Positions 7,139 through 14,301 are shown, counted from the stretch's first letter. The stretch is DNA of 21,800 nt from Polytrichum commune (GCA_950295325.1 CATNTY010000011.1:1-21800); one strand, 5' to 3'. The notes: generated by a model not told the origin, from the letters alone. Made by a program: numbers and translations.

Positions 7139-7977
7139 CTCGGACCGCGGCACGATCGGCGAGTGCACCGACCGCCATGACCACGCCGGCCCAGCTCGAA
7201 CGCCTCGGCGAGCATCTGCTCAAGCTGCGCCTGCTCAAGAGCGGCGAGCGGCTCGAAGCGATGCTCCAGCAGGCCGCCGCCGAAGAGCTTCCCTACGCCG
7301 ACTTCCTCGAGCGCCTGCTCGGCGAAGAGGTCGGCGCCAAGACCAGCAAGAACATCGCCATGCGAACGGCGATGGCCCGCTTCCCGTTCGTCAAGCCGCT
7401 CGAGACCTTCGACTTCGGCTACCAGCCGTCGATCGATCAGAAGCAGCTACACACGCTCGCCAGCTGCCACTACATCGAGCACGGCGACAACGTCATCGTG
7501 CTCGGGCCACCTGGCGTCGGCAAGACGCACCTGGCCGTGTCATTGGGATTGAAGGCCGTCGAGTCCGGATACCGCGTGCTGTTCACCACGGCCGCCAACC
7601 TGATCGCCTCGCTCACCAAGGCCCACGTCGAAGGCCGTCTCGACGAGAAGCTCAAGGTCTACACCGCGCCGCGTCTGTTGATCATTGACGAGATCGGCTA
7701 CTTGCCCATCGATCGCTTGGGCGCCAACCTGTTCTTCCAGCTCATCAGCAGGCGCTACGAGCGTGGCCCGATGATCCTGACCAGCAACCAGAGCTTCGGT
7801 GCCTGGGGCGAGGTGTTCGGTGACCGCGTCATCGCTACCGCCATCCTCGACCGTCTCCTGCATCACGCCGTGACGCTCAACATCCGCGGCAACTCGTATC
7901 GGCTCAAGGAAAAACTCAAGGCCGGCCTCGTCCGGTCACATCACGAAGAGACATCTCAACCGGGTGGGGAAATTTGA
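7135..7977 (+). CDS. istB: IS21-family helper ATPase IstB
   Basis: The 280-residue AAA+ ATPase assembles on target DNA and recruits and activates IstA. Walker A is GPPGVGKTH, Walker B is LLIIDEIGYL, and the sensor-like segment is MILTSNQSF. The N-terminal helical domain (MTTPAQLERLGEHLLKL and on) is typical of IstB. The ATG at 7135 overlaps the istA stop and has GGGAGG just upstream. Its stop lies within the right inner terminal repeat, 37 bases from the element end. It looks intact. Confidence 0.93.
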   Translation: MTRTAARSASAPTAMTTPAQLERLGEHLLKLRLLKSGERLEAMLQQAAAEELPYADFLERLLGEEVGAKTSKNIAMRTAMARFPFVKPLETFDFGYQPSIDQKQLHTLASCHYIEHGDNVIVLGPPGVGKTHLAVSLGLKAVESGYRVLFTTAANLIASLTKAHVEGRLDEKLKVYTAPRLLIIDEIGYLPIDRLGANLFFQLISRRYERGPMILTSNQSFGAWGEVFGDRVIATAILDRLLHHAVTLNIRGNSYRLKEKLKAGLVRSHHEETSQPGGEI

Positions 7978-8285
7978 ATTACCGCAGGTGGGGAAAACTG
8001 CATTGCCGTTGACACTGAAGGCGCGGAGCGACCACCTCGAGCGATATGTGGTCCAGCTTGGCAGCGAGCTACGCGTCGCGACCGGCGAAGTGAACCCGGG
8101 GATCTGCAACGTGCAATGGGTATCGCCATTGTTCCGCGCGCAGGTCCAGTGCGGTCCGCCGACGATGCGCTTCGTGATGGACGAGAAACGACGCGGTGTG
8201 CCTGTCGGGATGCTGACTGCAGAAGGCATGCGACCGCACGGCGTCTCTCCTTTGGCCCGCTGATCGAACTCCAACGAAGCCCGAC

Positions 8286-8687
8286 ATGCCGATTCTGCCC
8301 ACCGTTGGCGCTTTCGCCATAGTGCCGAGCAACAACATGACGGCTGCAGTGAGTTTCTGGGAGCGGCTCGGCTTCGTACGCGCGGGCGACGCTACGGATT
8401 ACATCATCGTGACCGGGTGGGATTGCGAGCTGCACCTTACCCAAGCCGGCGATGGCGAATGGCGTGTGCCTGAAGAGACCAATCCGTTCGGCGTCTACAT
8501 CCGGACGCCCGCTGTGGACGCAATCGCCGCGCGCGTCCCTGACCTGATCATTCGGCCTGGCGGCATCCTGCGTCATCGCGAGTGGGGCATGTATGAAGCT
8601 GGCATCAACGGTCCCGATGGCCTTCTCGTTCGTGTCGGTTGGCCATCGCAGCTGGTGCGTCCACCGAGTAGCCCGACCGCTGCCTGA
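8286..8687 (+). CDS. VOC-fold (glyoxalase/bleomycin-resistance-like) protein
   Basis: The 133-residue protein has the single-domain vicinal-oxygen-chelate pattern: an opening strand VGAFAIVPSNNM, the helix AAVSFWERLGF, VRAGDATDYIIV, then CELHLTQ, a second strand and helix (GVYIRTPAVDAIAARV), and the closing NGPDGLLVRVGWP. Single-domain members act as dimers and either bind small toxic molecules such as bleomycin-type drugs or catalyse metal-dependent reactions. The substrate cannot be read from sequence. It begins 22 bases after the interrupted DUF413 gene and may have shared its transcript before the IS arrived. The tail after WPSQ is Pro/Ala-rich and probably disordered. Confidence 0.78.
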   Translation: MPILPTVGAFAIVPSNNMTAAVSFWERLGFVRAGDATDYIIVTGWDCELHLTQAGDGEWRVPEETNPFGVYIRTPAVDAIAARVPDLIIRPGGILRHREWGMYEAGINGPDGLLVRVGWPSQLVRPPSSPTAA

Positions 8688-8742
8688 TGGACGCGTACGG
8701 ACGCAGCGCGTGGACAAGCTATCTCACGAGGGCCGGGATACG

Positions 8743-9054
8743 ATGAACACCGAACCCACGCTCGAAGCCCTCATCGCCGAACTGCGCGAGAACGCCGACA
8801 CCGATGTGCAGTTCGCTCAGCGCTTCGCGATGGCCTGCTGTGCGCTGATCGAGGCGAAGGTCGCGATGCGTCGGAGCGATCCGTGTGACGTTTCGAGCTC
8901 AATAGTGCCCGAAGCGAGGAGTTGCACAACTAGATGCGCAGGGCGGTCGCAGGGGCCCACTGCCGAATCAGGTTCTAAGGGACTTATTCTTGAAAGTCCG
9001 TTTAAGGCGGTATACAACTCGTTTGGCCGCCAAAGCCGCTTCATACCAAGTTAG
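8743..9054 (+). pseudogene. Broken paralogue of the small helical gene at 3551-3712
   Basis: From the ATG at 8743 the frame encodes LEALIAELRENADTDVQF, then AQRFAMACCALIEAK, which matches the small protein at 3551-3712. After about residue 40 (near 8870) the similarity ends and the frame runs on through unrelated, compositionally different sequence to 9054, overlapping the convergent gene that ends at 8968. I read this as a gene whose 3' part was replaced when the AT-richer island to the right arrived. The 103-residue read-through product is unlikely to be meaningful. A GAGG lies 11 bases before the ATG. Confidence 0.5.
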
Positions 9055-9585
9055 ATAAGTAAGCGGTGGAGGAGAAAAGCAATCCTCGATACTAAGGCGT
9101 TGTCCTCTTAAATTCATTAAGTCACGGAAATTTCCGATCGCAGCAGTCTGGTGATTCTTCTTTCTTTCGCGCGGCTTAGCGAGTAACTCTGTAAACCCGA
9201 GGTGCGCATGCGCGAAGTCAATATCACGACCATAAGCCAGAGGAAAATCAATAAGCAAGAAGGCGGGACTACCTTCGTCATCAACAACTGAGCAAATCAA
9301 CCTTGCGGAAATTCTCACAACACCGCAATCTCGTCGCGTTGGATCCTTACCTAGCAACTTGGACGTTACAAACTTATGAAATCGACTTGTGGACGAATAT
9401 CGGTGCCGCGAAACAGACTGCGTGTTGGCTTCAAGTTTGTTTCTCTGCAATAGCTCATTGCCGATGCTTCCACCGTTGAAGTTAAGGGGTGCAATCAACG
9501 CCAGCAAGATGAGTTCATCGCCTTGGATTGCTCCCGGCGAGAGATCATGCAGACGGGGTATGCTCGCTTCAGCAACTCCATCCAT
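8968..9585 (-). CDS. Unrecognised protein, third gene of the TIGR04255 operon
   Basis: The 205-residue protein comes from the ATG at 9585, 10 bases after the preceding gene's stop. I do not recognise a family. Visible are a mostly hydrophilic N-terminal half with STSRFHKFVTSKLLG, a beta-rich middle (RISARLICSVVDDEGSPAFL then LIDFPLAYG), and a C-terminal helix with basic end (WYEAALAAKRVVYRLKRTF). No membrane span or signal peptide is visible. Base composition is clearly more AT-rich than the flanks, as for the other two genes of the operon, which suggests that the three were acquired together. A structural partner of the TIGR04255 protein is the simplest guess. Confidence 0.65.
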   Translation of the reverse strand: MDGVAEASIPRLHDLSPGAIQGDELILLALIAPLNFNGGSIGNELLQRNKLEANTQSVSRHRYSSTSRFHKFVTSKLLGKDPTRRDCGVVRISARLICSVVDDEGSPAFLLIDFPLAYGRDIDFAHAHLGFTELLAKPRERKKNHQTAAIGNFRDLMNLRGQRLSIEDCFSPPPLTYLTWYEAALAAKRVVYRLKRTFKNKSLRT

Positions 9586-9595
9586 ATTTAATCAA

Positions 9596-10156
9596 CTAGG
9601 AAATGTTTTGCGTTAGATCCTCCGGAATGCTTGAGTCGATTGTGCCAACGTGAGCTCCAGCAGCAAAGTGGCCATCCACAAACAAGGCATAACCGTACTC
9701 GCCATCTCCGTCAAAATTTACCAACGCCCGCTTTTCAGAGCGGTTCCATTCAAAAATAAGGGAACCTGCGCCCGAAACCGATGCAGTAGGCAAGGAGCTT
9801 CCCGGTCGCATTTTGCCAAGAAAGGTCAACGCCTCGGGTATCGTATCAAGCAATTGAGAACGCATCTCGGAATCGCTTTCCTCAGGCAAGTCGAGCAAAC
9901 TGACAAGGCGCAGCTCTAGCGATAGTCTTTGCACGTCCCAAGATGCTTTCGAGAGTTCTTCCAGATGTAAAGATAGCGTTTCGCGCCTCGGAGCATCGAA
10001 TTGCACTGAGGGAGAAAAGTCGAAACCTGGCGGAGCGGTCCAGTCTATCGCCGGGTGCGGAGCCGGCCACGTCAATGCTGAGCTATAACCCTCAGCAAGC
10101 GGTTGCCAATTGAGGATGGCCATGGGAACTGCAGTCAATGCTAAGGTGGGTCTCAT
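9596..10156 (-). CDS. Unrecognised protein, second gene of the TIGR04255 operon
   Basis: The 186-residue protein starts at the ATG at 10156, overlapping the stop of the TIGR04255 gene by 4 bases (ATGA), so the two are translationally coupled. It has an aromatic/proline-rich N-terminus (ILNWQPLAEGYSSALTWPAP), a helical middle (ETLSLHLEELSKASWDVQR) with an acidic EESDSEM stretch, and a beta-rich C-terminus (GSLIFEWNRSEKRALVNFD then YGYALFVDGHF). No family or catalytic motif is recognised. Coupling suggests a complex with, or dosage tied to, its upstream partner. Confidence 0.7.
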   Translation of the reverse strand: MRPTLALTAVPMAILNWQPLAEGYSSALTWPAPHPAIDWTAPPGFDFSPSVQFDAPRRETLSLHLEELSKASWDVQRLSLELRLVSLLDLPEESDSEMRSQLLDTIPEALTFLGKMRPGSSLPTASVSGAGSLIFEWNRSEKRALVNFDGDGEYGYALFVDGHFAAGAHVGTIDSSIPEDLTQNIS

Positions 10157-10956
10157 GCTTGGTCCGACGCTGGTTGCATTACGTTCCGAAGCTCCGGCGA
10201 TACTAGCGCCTCAAACATCTTATTCGCTTCATCATGAGCTACATCTAGCCAACGACGCAATTCGTCTTCATGCATGAAACCTGTTGGATTCTTTTCGATG
10301 ATAAATTGCACAACGCACTTAGGTTTTGCATCAACAACTGACTCTTGAATCTGAATTTGCACTCGCGACTCCGGCAGACTCGGTAAGGTGCAGATAGTTT
10401 GCGAGTTGGTAGACGTCATTAACGGATCAATGCCCAACGACTGGGTAAATAAGTCGCTAAAAGTGGATCTCAGCTTTAGCTTATCCGTTGTAAATTGAAC
10501 GTAGTTCTTCAAGCCGTGAGTGTCTCCGAACTGATCAATGTAACGTAAAGTCAGGGATTGGGGTTTGAAGAGTTGTTCGGGGCTCGGAAATGAGCGCATT
10601 AAGTTGCTATAAGCTTGATGAATGGCCGGACGAAATGCCTTCCATCCTGGATAAACGGCCCCTAGCACGTGTACTGAGTAAACCCCTGGACCGATTTGAA
10701 TCACCGGCCATTGTTGGCTCGGATTGCTGAATCGATGAGTAGGGTTCCCGGCCAGAAATTCACGGGGAACTTGCGGCGGCACCAGTTCTTGTACGGTGCC
10801 GAAGCCTTGAGAAGCGAGGCGAGCGGTCAGCGCGGAGAGAGTCGCGTTAAAGAACGGATCGACCGCCGCTCCAGGGGGCATGCTCAGCTGCGTCATATGC
10901 CAACGAAACTCGGCGACGAGTTCCGCTAATGCAGGGTTTTTGTAAATCGTTCCCAT
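10153..10956 (-). CDS. TIGR04255 family protein
   Basis: The 267-residue protein matches the sporadically distributed TIGR04255 family. The diagnostic parts are the start GTIYKNPALAELVAEFRW, the central IQIGPGVYSVHVLG followed by YPGWKAFRPAIHQAY, the SLTLRYIDQF strand, and a C-terminal LRRWLDVAHDEANKMFEALVS helix. The family's biochemical role is not established; members occur patchily and often beside mobile or defence genes. The ATG at 10956 is used because the family begins with this motif; the frame is open to 11013, and a longer start cannot be excluded since no strong ribosome site precedes either. It heads a three-gene, AT-richer operon. Confidence 0.8.
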   Translation of the reverse strand: MGTIYKNPALAELVAEFRWHMTQLSMPPGAAVDPFFNATLSALTARLASQGFGTVQELVPPQVPREFLAGNPTHRFSNPSQQWPVIQIGPGVYSVHVLGAVYPGWKAFRPAIHQAYSNLMRSFPSPEQLFKPQSLTLRYIDQFGDTHGLKNYVQFTTDKLKLRSTFSDLFTQSLGIDPLMTSTNSQTICTLPSLPESRVQIQIQESVVDAKPKCVVQFIIEKNPTGFMHEDELRRWLDVAHDEANKMFEALVSPELRNVMQPASDQA

Positions 10957-11110
10957 AGGCGTCCGCTGACATCTGCTCTCGTCGAGGCCCCTTAACGCGG
11001 CGGAACGCATCATCGCACAGTCGCCCCAGGTGGCTCACCACTGCGGCCGGGCAGTTGATCCACAGTTCTCGTGCGACGTGGCATTTTCATGTGTACCGTG
11101 CCGCGCCCAC

Positions 11111-11284
11111 CTAGACGTACCGCACCCGCATAGCGCGGTCATGCATGTACCGCTCGCGTCGGCTCAACGGCGCGGCGCGCTCGTCGCTGAATGAAAACTC
11201 GCCCGTACCATCCGCCACGCGGGGAGCGGATCCGCGGGCGCCGGGCAGACGATCGGACGTGCGCGCGAATCGCAGCATCATCAT
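11111..11284 (-). CDS. Possible small ORF of unknown function
   Basis: This is a 57-residue frame from one of three consecutive ATG codons (11284), ending in LSRRERYMHDRAMRVRYV. It is in frame with the longer open frame that passes through the DUF4236 scrap and the kinase remnant, so it may be a C-terminal piece of another gene rather than a gene in itself. There is no recognised family and no clear ribosome site. Confidence 0.25.
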   Translation of the reverse strand: MMMLRFARTSDRLPGARGSAPRVADGTGEFSFSDERAAPLSRRERYMHDRAMRVRYV

Positions 11285-11301
11285 TGCGTACCGGGTCGCG
11301 C

Positions 11302-11448
11302 TCAACAGGTCGTCACGTTCGTGATGCGCCTCCTGCTGATCGTGGTGTACGCGCTGCGCGGGCCGATCGTTGTGCTGATGCCCGACTTCGAGAGGTTCAG
11401 GCGCACGCCGGGGATGATCTTGATGGTGCGGCGAAAGCGTAGCGGCAT
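11302..11448 (-). pseudogene. Truncated DUF4236 gene copy
   Basis: A 48-codon frame begins MPLRFRRTIKIIPGVRL and continues with SKSGISTTIGPRS, then TTISRRRITN. It ends TTC-stop where the full-length paralogue at 14313-14663 goes on into its glycine motif and membrane segments. It keeps the N-terminal DUF4236 domain only. It was derived by duplication together with flanking sequence (see 11315-11503). It could still be translated as a mini-protein, but loss of the C-terminal membrane part makes a remnant more likely. Confidence 0.7.
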
Positions 11449-11503
11449 GCTGGGCCTCGATCGATGAATGGATCAGCGCGGGAGGGCGACGCGCACGCAT
11501 TGC
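11315..11503 (-). repeat. Diverged duplicate of the hicB-end/DUF4236-start junction (14530-14720)
   Basis: The nucleotide sequence aligns without large gaps to 14530-14720. Shared runs include GCGGCGAAAGCGTAGCGGCATG, described here by position at 11428-11449 and 14643-14664, the following CCTCGATCG, and GGCGACGCGCACG at the hicB end. Similarity stops abruptly on both sides, next to the kinase remnant on one and unrelated sequence on the other. It shows that a second hicB-DUF4236 copy once existed here. Confidence 0.75.
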
Positions 11504-12093
11504 CGTCTTCGTCGACTTCTCTTTCAGGTCGTTGGCGCGCAGCACGTACTGGATGATGATCGAGGCCGCGTGCAGGGGGTTTCGCAGGTCGTGGGCAAGG
11601 ACGCCGAGGATGATGTCGCGCGACTTGCCGAGCTTCTCGTCGAAGCGGACGACCGAGACGGCGATGGCCTCGTCTATCGCTTCGTTGAACCGCGACAACT
11701 CTTCGAGCTTGCCGCCATCCGGAGGGCGCGAGAGCCACAAGCGCAAAACTGCGGCGCGTATCGCACGAAACTCGGCAATGAGTATCGTCAGGGTGAAGTG
11801 GTTCGTGACGCGGTCGGTCGCGTGCGCGGCTGCCGCGACGGCGATCTCCGAAGGGACATTCGATTCGACCCCTCTCGCCTTGTCGTGCTGCGCGGCCGTC
11901 GACTGTGGGCGAACCATGTCGTCGGCGATGGCCACGAGCATCTCGCGCGCATGGTCGCGCAGGCTGCCGCATCGAGTTTCGCCTCCGGCATCTGACTGCG
12001 GGCGAACTCCTCCCACTCAGTCAGTATCGAGTCGATTTCTTCGACTATGAAGGATGCGAGCGACGTCGCGGCGCGGGCGGAGGTGTCTGGCAT
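11504..12093 (-). pseudogene. Sensor histidine kinase remnant, frameshifted and truncated
   Basis: From the ATG at 12093 the frame reads an RsbRD-like N-terminus (LASFIVEEIDSILTEWEEFAR and on to KLDAAA). Near 11974 the conserved continuation (LRDHAREMLVAIADDM) shifts to another frame, consistent with loss of one base. That second frame continues through IAEFRAIRAAVLRLWL and RFNEAIDEAIA to a HisKA box, GVLAHDLRNPLHAASI, with the phospho-accepting His. It then breaks near 11504, where the duplicated hicB/DUF4236 scrap begins. The dimerisation tail and the ATPase domain are missing, so the protein cannot autophosphorylate. The domain order matches small soluble kinases with this N-terminal domain that are common in Burkholderiales and other proteobacteria. 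Confidence 0.75.
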
Positions 12094-12110
12094 TCCGCAC
12101 CCTACGGCTC

Positions 12111-12135
12111 GATCTTGACACGCAGGCTCAAGATC
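12111..12135. promoter_or_regulatory. 8-bp perfect inverted repeat upstream of the kinase remnant
   Basis: GATCTTGA (12111-12118) and TCAAGATC (12128-12135) are perfect inverted copies 9 bases apart, 18 bases upstream of the kinase remnant's start. It could be an operator or a leader hairpin. There is no T-run, so a terminator is unlikely. Confidence 0.4.
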
Positions 12136-12329
12136 CGTGCGGTTGCGTACAGACGGGGTGCAGGCCGAGCAGTTAACGCCATGCCGGCGTGGGCTAGAGT
12201 ACGGCGACCGACGCGAGCCCGGCGGTGGAACAAATGGGAGAAGCAAGCATGGCAAACGCAGCGCCGCGGTTCCGGAAACGCTTCAGAGTGAGCGTGATGC
12301 TCCGAGATCGTTGCTTCTTCACTTGAGTC

Positions 12330-13010
12330 ATGTGCGGCCGCTACCGACTCCGTCGCAACTGGGAGCAGGATCTGCAAGGCTATCTGCGCCTCGTCATCGA
12401 GAAGGTCGACGTCGAGGATCTGCGCGTCGGCAGCGTCGAAGCGTTCCCTCGAAACCGCATGCCGATTTTGCGGCTCGATGCGGATGGCCAGCTCATCCCC
12501 GAGCTGCGGCAGTGGGGCAACATGATGATGAAGGGCAAGACGCTCGACGCCGATGGTGTGCCGAAGCCGATCCGTCGCGACGTCTTCAATTCGATGAGCG
12601 AGAAGCTGACGACCGGCTTCCCGTGGCGCTTCGCCTTCGCCAAGCATCGATGCCTGATCCCGATGACGAGCTGGGACGAGTGGCCAGAGACTGCGGCCGG
12701 CAAGCAGCGCGTGCGCGTCTCGATGCCGAGCGAGCCGGTGTTCGCCGCGGCCGGGCTCTATGACGTCAACACCGATCCGAAGACGGGCGAGAAGGTGCCG
12801 GTTTTCACGATGTGCACGGTGCCGCCGAATGAGTTCCTGGGGACCGTCCACGACCGCGCACCGATGGTCCTGCTGCCGTCGCAGTACAAGGCATGGCTCG
12901 CCGGCGGAGCGGAGGCGCTGCAGCTGGTCGGGACGCATCCGGACGCTGGTGCTTTCCAGGTTGCGACTGTTCCTTGGCCGGACGATGACGCGTCTTTGCT
13001 CTCAGGCTGA
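12330..13010 (+). CDS. SRAP-domain abasic-site DNA-protein crosslink protein (YedK/HMCES-like)
   Basis: The 226-residue protein belongs to the SOS-response-associated peptidase family, whose members crosslink to abasic sites in single-stranded DNA through the N-terminal cysteine and so shield them from strand breakage. It begins MCGRY, giving the required Cys2 after Met removal. Other family positions are an Asn in FNSMSEKL, the Glu in SWDEW, and the His in TVHDRAPMVLLP. The length is close to that of E. coli YedK. The start is fixed by the need for Cys at position 2. It is the only gene on the plus strand here, flanked by the kinase remnant and by the convergent hicAB operon. No LexA-type box was seen upstream. 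Confidence 0.92.
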   Translation: MCGRYRLRRNWEQDLQGYLRLVIEKVDVEDLRVGSVEAFPRNRMPILRLDADGQLIPELRQWGNMMMKGKTLDADGVPKPIRRDVFNSMSEKLTTGFPWRFAFAKHRCLIPMTSWDEWPETAAGKQRVRVSMPSEPVFAAAGLYDVNTDPKTGEKVPVFTMCTVPPNEFLGTVHDRAPMVLLPSQYKAWLAGGAEALQLVGTHPDAGAFQVATVPWPDDDASLLSG

Positions 13011-13547
13011 TCACTCCGTATTAGCGCTCTTGTTGCGATCGAATATCGCAGCCATTGTCTTTATGAATGTTTCCTCCATGCGCGCCCCTTGGACTTCGAT
13101 CTGCCTTTGATATTCAGACATATCACCCGATAGATCAAGGTCGGAGCGTAATGCGATCATAACGAGAGTCGATTTCCCAAGTAGTCTGCGTAAATCTTTC
13201 ATGAACTCGGTTCCGAATTCCCGACTCAAAACATTATGAGCGTCCCAAGCGGCGTTCCTATTCGAAGCGTGAATATCAACTTGCGCAGCATGACCATCAA
13301 ACGAGCGCTTCAACGCTGCAAACGCCGCGTCCGTAGCGTCGTTTCGTACGCCGAGCTCAGCGAGCTTTTGCTGTTCCGCCAACACGCGGCCGCGCTCGGC
13401 GACCGCTGCATCATATAGACCGTTGTGAATCGATATATCAGCCTTCTTTAATTGAGCCGGCAAGACTCGTGCTAAGAGGGTGGACAACAGCTCGCCGAAA
13501 TCACCCATCAGGTCGTTGATGAGCACTGCGGTGGCTGGCTCCGCCAC
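13011..13547 (-). CDS. C-terminal part of a split membrane/helical protein
   Basis: The 178-residue frame opens with GTG at 13547, only 3 bases after an in-frame TAA that ends the preceding frame (13551-13868). The reading frame is the same on both sides of the TAA, so this is most simply the rest of one protein of about 285 codons. It is largely helical and charged (VLAEQQKLAELGV, then DAAFAALKRSFDGHAAQV, then REFGTEFMKDLRRLLG), with no enzyme motif. It could instead be a separate, coupled gene. Unknown family. Confidence 0.6.
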   Translation of the reverse strand: MAEPATAVLINDLMGDFGELLSTLLARVLPAQLKKADISIHNGLYDAAVAERGRVLAEQQKLAELGVRNDATDAAFAALKRSFDGHAAQVDIHASNRNAAWDAHNVLSREFGTEFMKDLRRLLGKSTLVMIALRSDLDLSGDMSEYQRQIEVQGARMEETFIKTMAAIFDRNKSANTE

Positions 13548-13550
13548 AAG

Positions 13551-13868
13551 TTAGCATTGAGCAGCCGTTGTCATCAGCCCTTGCAACTTCTCGGTAGGGT
13601 TGAGCCTGGCAAAATCGATGTGAGGAAGCGACGCCAAAAACTCAAAGCTGCTTGCAAGCTCAGAAGCAGCTTGGAGGTATATCTGGCGCCGAAGGTTAGC
13701 CACCCTTTCAACAGCCTTCTCTTTCGAGTCGTTCGCTAGTTGCTTATCGAGACGCTTTGAGCTGTGTGCGTTTGATAAAAAAACTCCGCAGAGCGTGATG
13801 ACAGAGGCCAGCAGCCCTGACCAAATTACGTCAGGAATAGAGCGAATAAAACAAGCTATGGGTTGCAT
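13551..13868 (-). CDS. N-terminal part of a split membrane/helical protein
   Basis: The 105-residue frame begins at the ATG at 13868, 7 bases after the HD-hydrolase stop, so it belongs to the same transcript. It has one membrane span (SGLLASVITLCGVFLSNA, about residues 17-34) followed by a cytoplasmic helical segment (SKRLDKQLANDSKEKAVERV, then RRQIYLQAASELASSF). A TAA at 13551-13553 ends it in a region that continues in frame as LVAEPATAV. The one-span plus long helical tail layout is common among unnamed proteobacterial membrane proteins. Either a nonsense mutation, or two polypeptides, or read-through would fit. Confidence 0.6.
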   Translation of the reverse strand: MQPIACFIRSIPDVIWSGLLASVITLCGVFLSNAHSSKRLDKQLANDSKEKAVERVANLRRQIYLQAASELASSFEFLASLPHIDFARLNPTEKLQGLMTTAAQC

Positions 13869-13875
13869 GTGATCA

Positions 13876-14301
13876 TCACTCGACGTTGGTGATCGTAGCG
13901 ATGGCGCGCTGATACTTGTCGACCCGTTCGTAGTCGCCGGCGCTCGGTGACGTGATGCGCGAGAGATCGGAGTTGTCGCGCAAGTCCGCGAGCTTCACCT
14001 GGCGCCCGATCGGGTCCGCCGCGGCGCGCAGGACGAAGTCGGCATACACCTCACCCTCGACCTTGGTGACCGAGGCCAGGGCCGCCAGGACATGCGGCGC
14101 GAAGCCTTCCCGCTCGAGGTCGACCAGCGTGACGCCGGTGTCCTCGACGACGTCGTGCAGGACCGCCACGATGCGCTCATCGAGCGTCGCGCAGCTGAGC
14201 ATCACGCGCAGTGGATGGAGGATGTACGGCGCGCCGGCCTTGTCGACCTGCCCCGCGTGCGCAGCGGCCGCGATGGCGATTGCGCGTTCGAGGGTGCTCA
14301 T
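13876..14301 (-). CDS. SpoT-like HD-domain hydrolase (MESH1-type, small alarmone hydrolase candidate)
   Basis: The 141-residue protein consists of the hydrolase HD domain of the RelA/SpoT family alone. Visible motifs are AAAAHAGQVDKAGAPYILHPLRV (His ligand and the K-G-PY-HP signature; full segment about residues 11-33), the metal-binding pair in VLHDVVEDT, and KLADLRDN near residue 100, matching the KLADRLHN motif of SpoT. There is no synthetase, TGS or ACT domain. Members of this kind remove pyrophosphate from (p)ppGpp or act on related nucleotides; the exact substrate is inferred. The ATG at 14301 is chosen because the domain starts at once after it, 11 bases past the DUF4236 stop. It is co-transcribed with hicAB. 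Confidence 0.82.
   Translation of the reverse strand: MSTLERAIAIAAAAHAGQVDKAGAPYILHPLRVMLSCATLDERIVAVLHDVVEDTGVTLVDLEREGFAPHVLAALASVTKVEGEVYADFVLRAAADPIGRQVKLADLRDNSDLSRITSPSAGDYERVDKYQRAIATITNVE

Larger units (their letters stand above)
5631..8014 (+). mobile_element. Complete IS21-family insertion sequence, 2384 bp
   Basis: Both ends begin TGTCA and agree over 26 bases at 20 positions (left 5631-5656, right 7989-8014 on the opposite strand). A second internal repeat of the form GGTAAT-N-TTTCCCCACC lies inside each end (about 5660-5683 and 7963-7987), as expected for the multiple end-binding sites of this family. Between the ends are istA and istB with a 4-base overlap and no frameshift. 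The flanks carry CTGAAG duplications. Everything needed for activity appears present, so the insertion is probably recent. It lies inside a DUF413-family gene. Confidence 0.95.
5226..8263 (+). pseudogene. MaoP/DUF413-family gene interrupted by the IS21 element
   Basis: The gene runs 5226-5630 and resumes, in the same frame, at 8021-8263 once the IS and one copy of its 6-bp target duplication are removed. The first part (135 codons) holds a DUF413-like core at about residues 46-105: YFTRPERDFVTRWG, LDELACLRDNPTT, HHFVQVCLGHEEP, RRERLWLF. This pattern parallels E. coli YifE/MaoP, which helps organise the origin macrodomain. The core is followed by an Ala/Leu/Arg coiled coil (AARADLAEHDAAALRAENRA) that the insertion cuts; the rest of the coil (SDHLERYVVQLGSEL) lies right of the IS. 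The disrupted 138-residue left product is probably non-functional, or at best an isolated DUF413 domain. The C-terminal extension is longer than in E. coli MaoP, so its role may differ. Confidence 0.7.

Noticed and set aside
5633-7168. Long minus-strand open frame of 511 codons across istA
   Set aside because: It is the antisense shadow of istA, which has clear catalytic motifs, a ribosome site and the istB overlap on the plus strand. The antisense product shows no recognisable domain.
11191-11442. Plus-strand frame opposite the DUF4236 scrap
   Set aside because: The minus strand carries the recognisable domain and the nucleotide similarity to 14530-14720; the plus frame is a shadow.
12102-12938. 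278-codon minus-strand frame across the SRAP gene
   Set aside because: It is antisense to a well-supported SRAP gene with Cys2 and the other family residues, and its product has no recognisable features.
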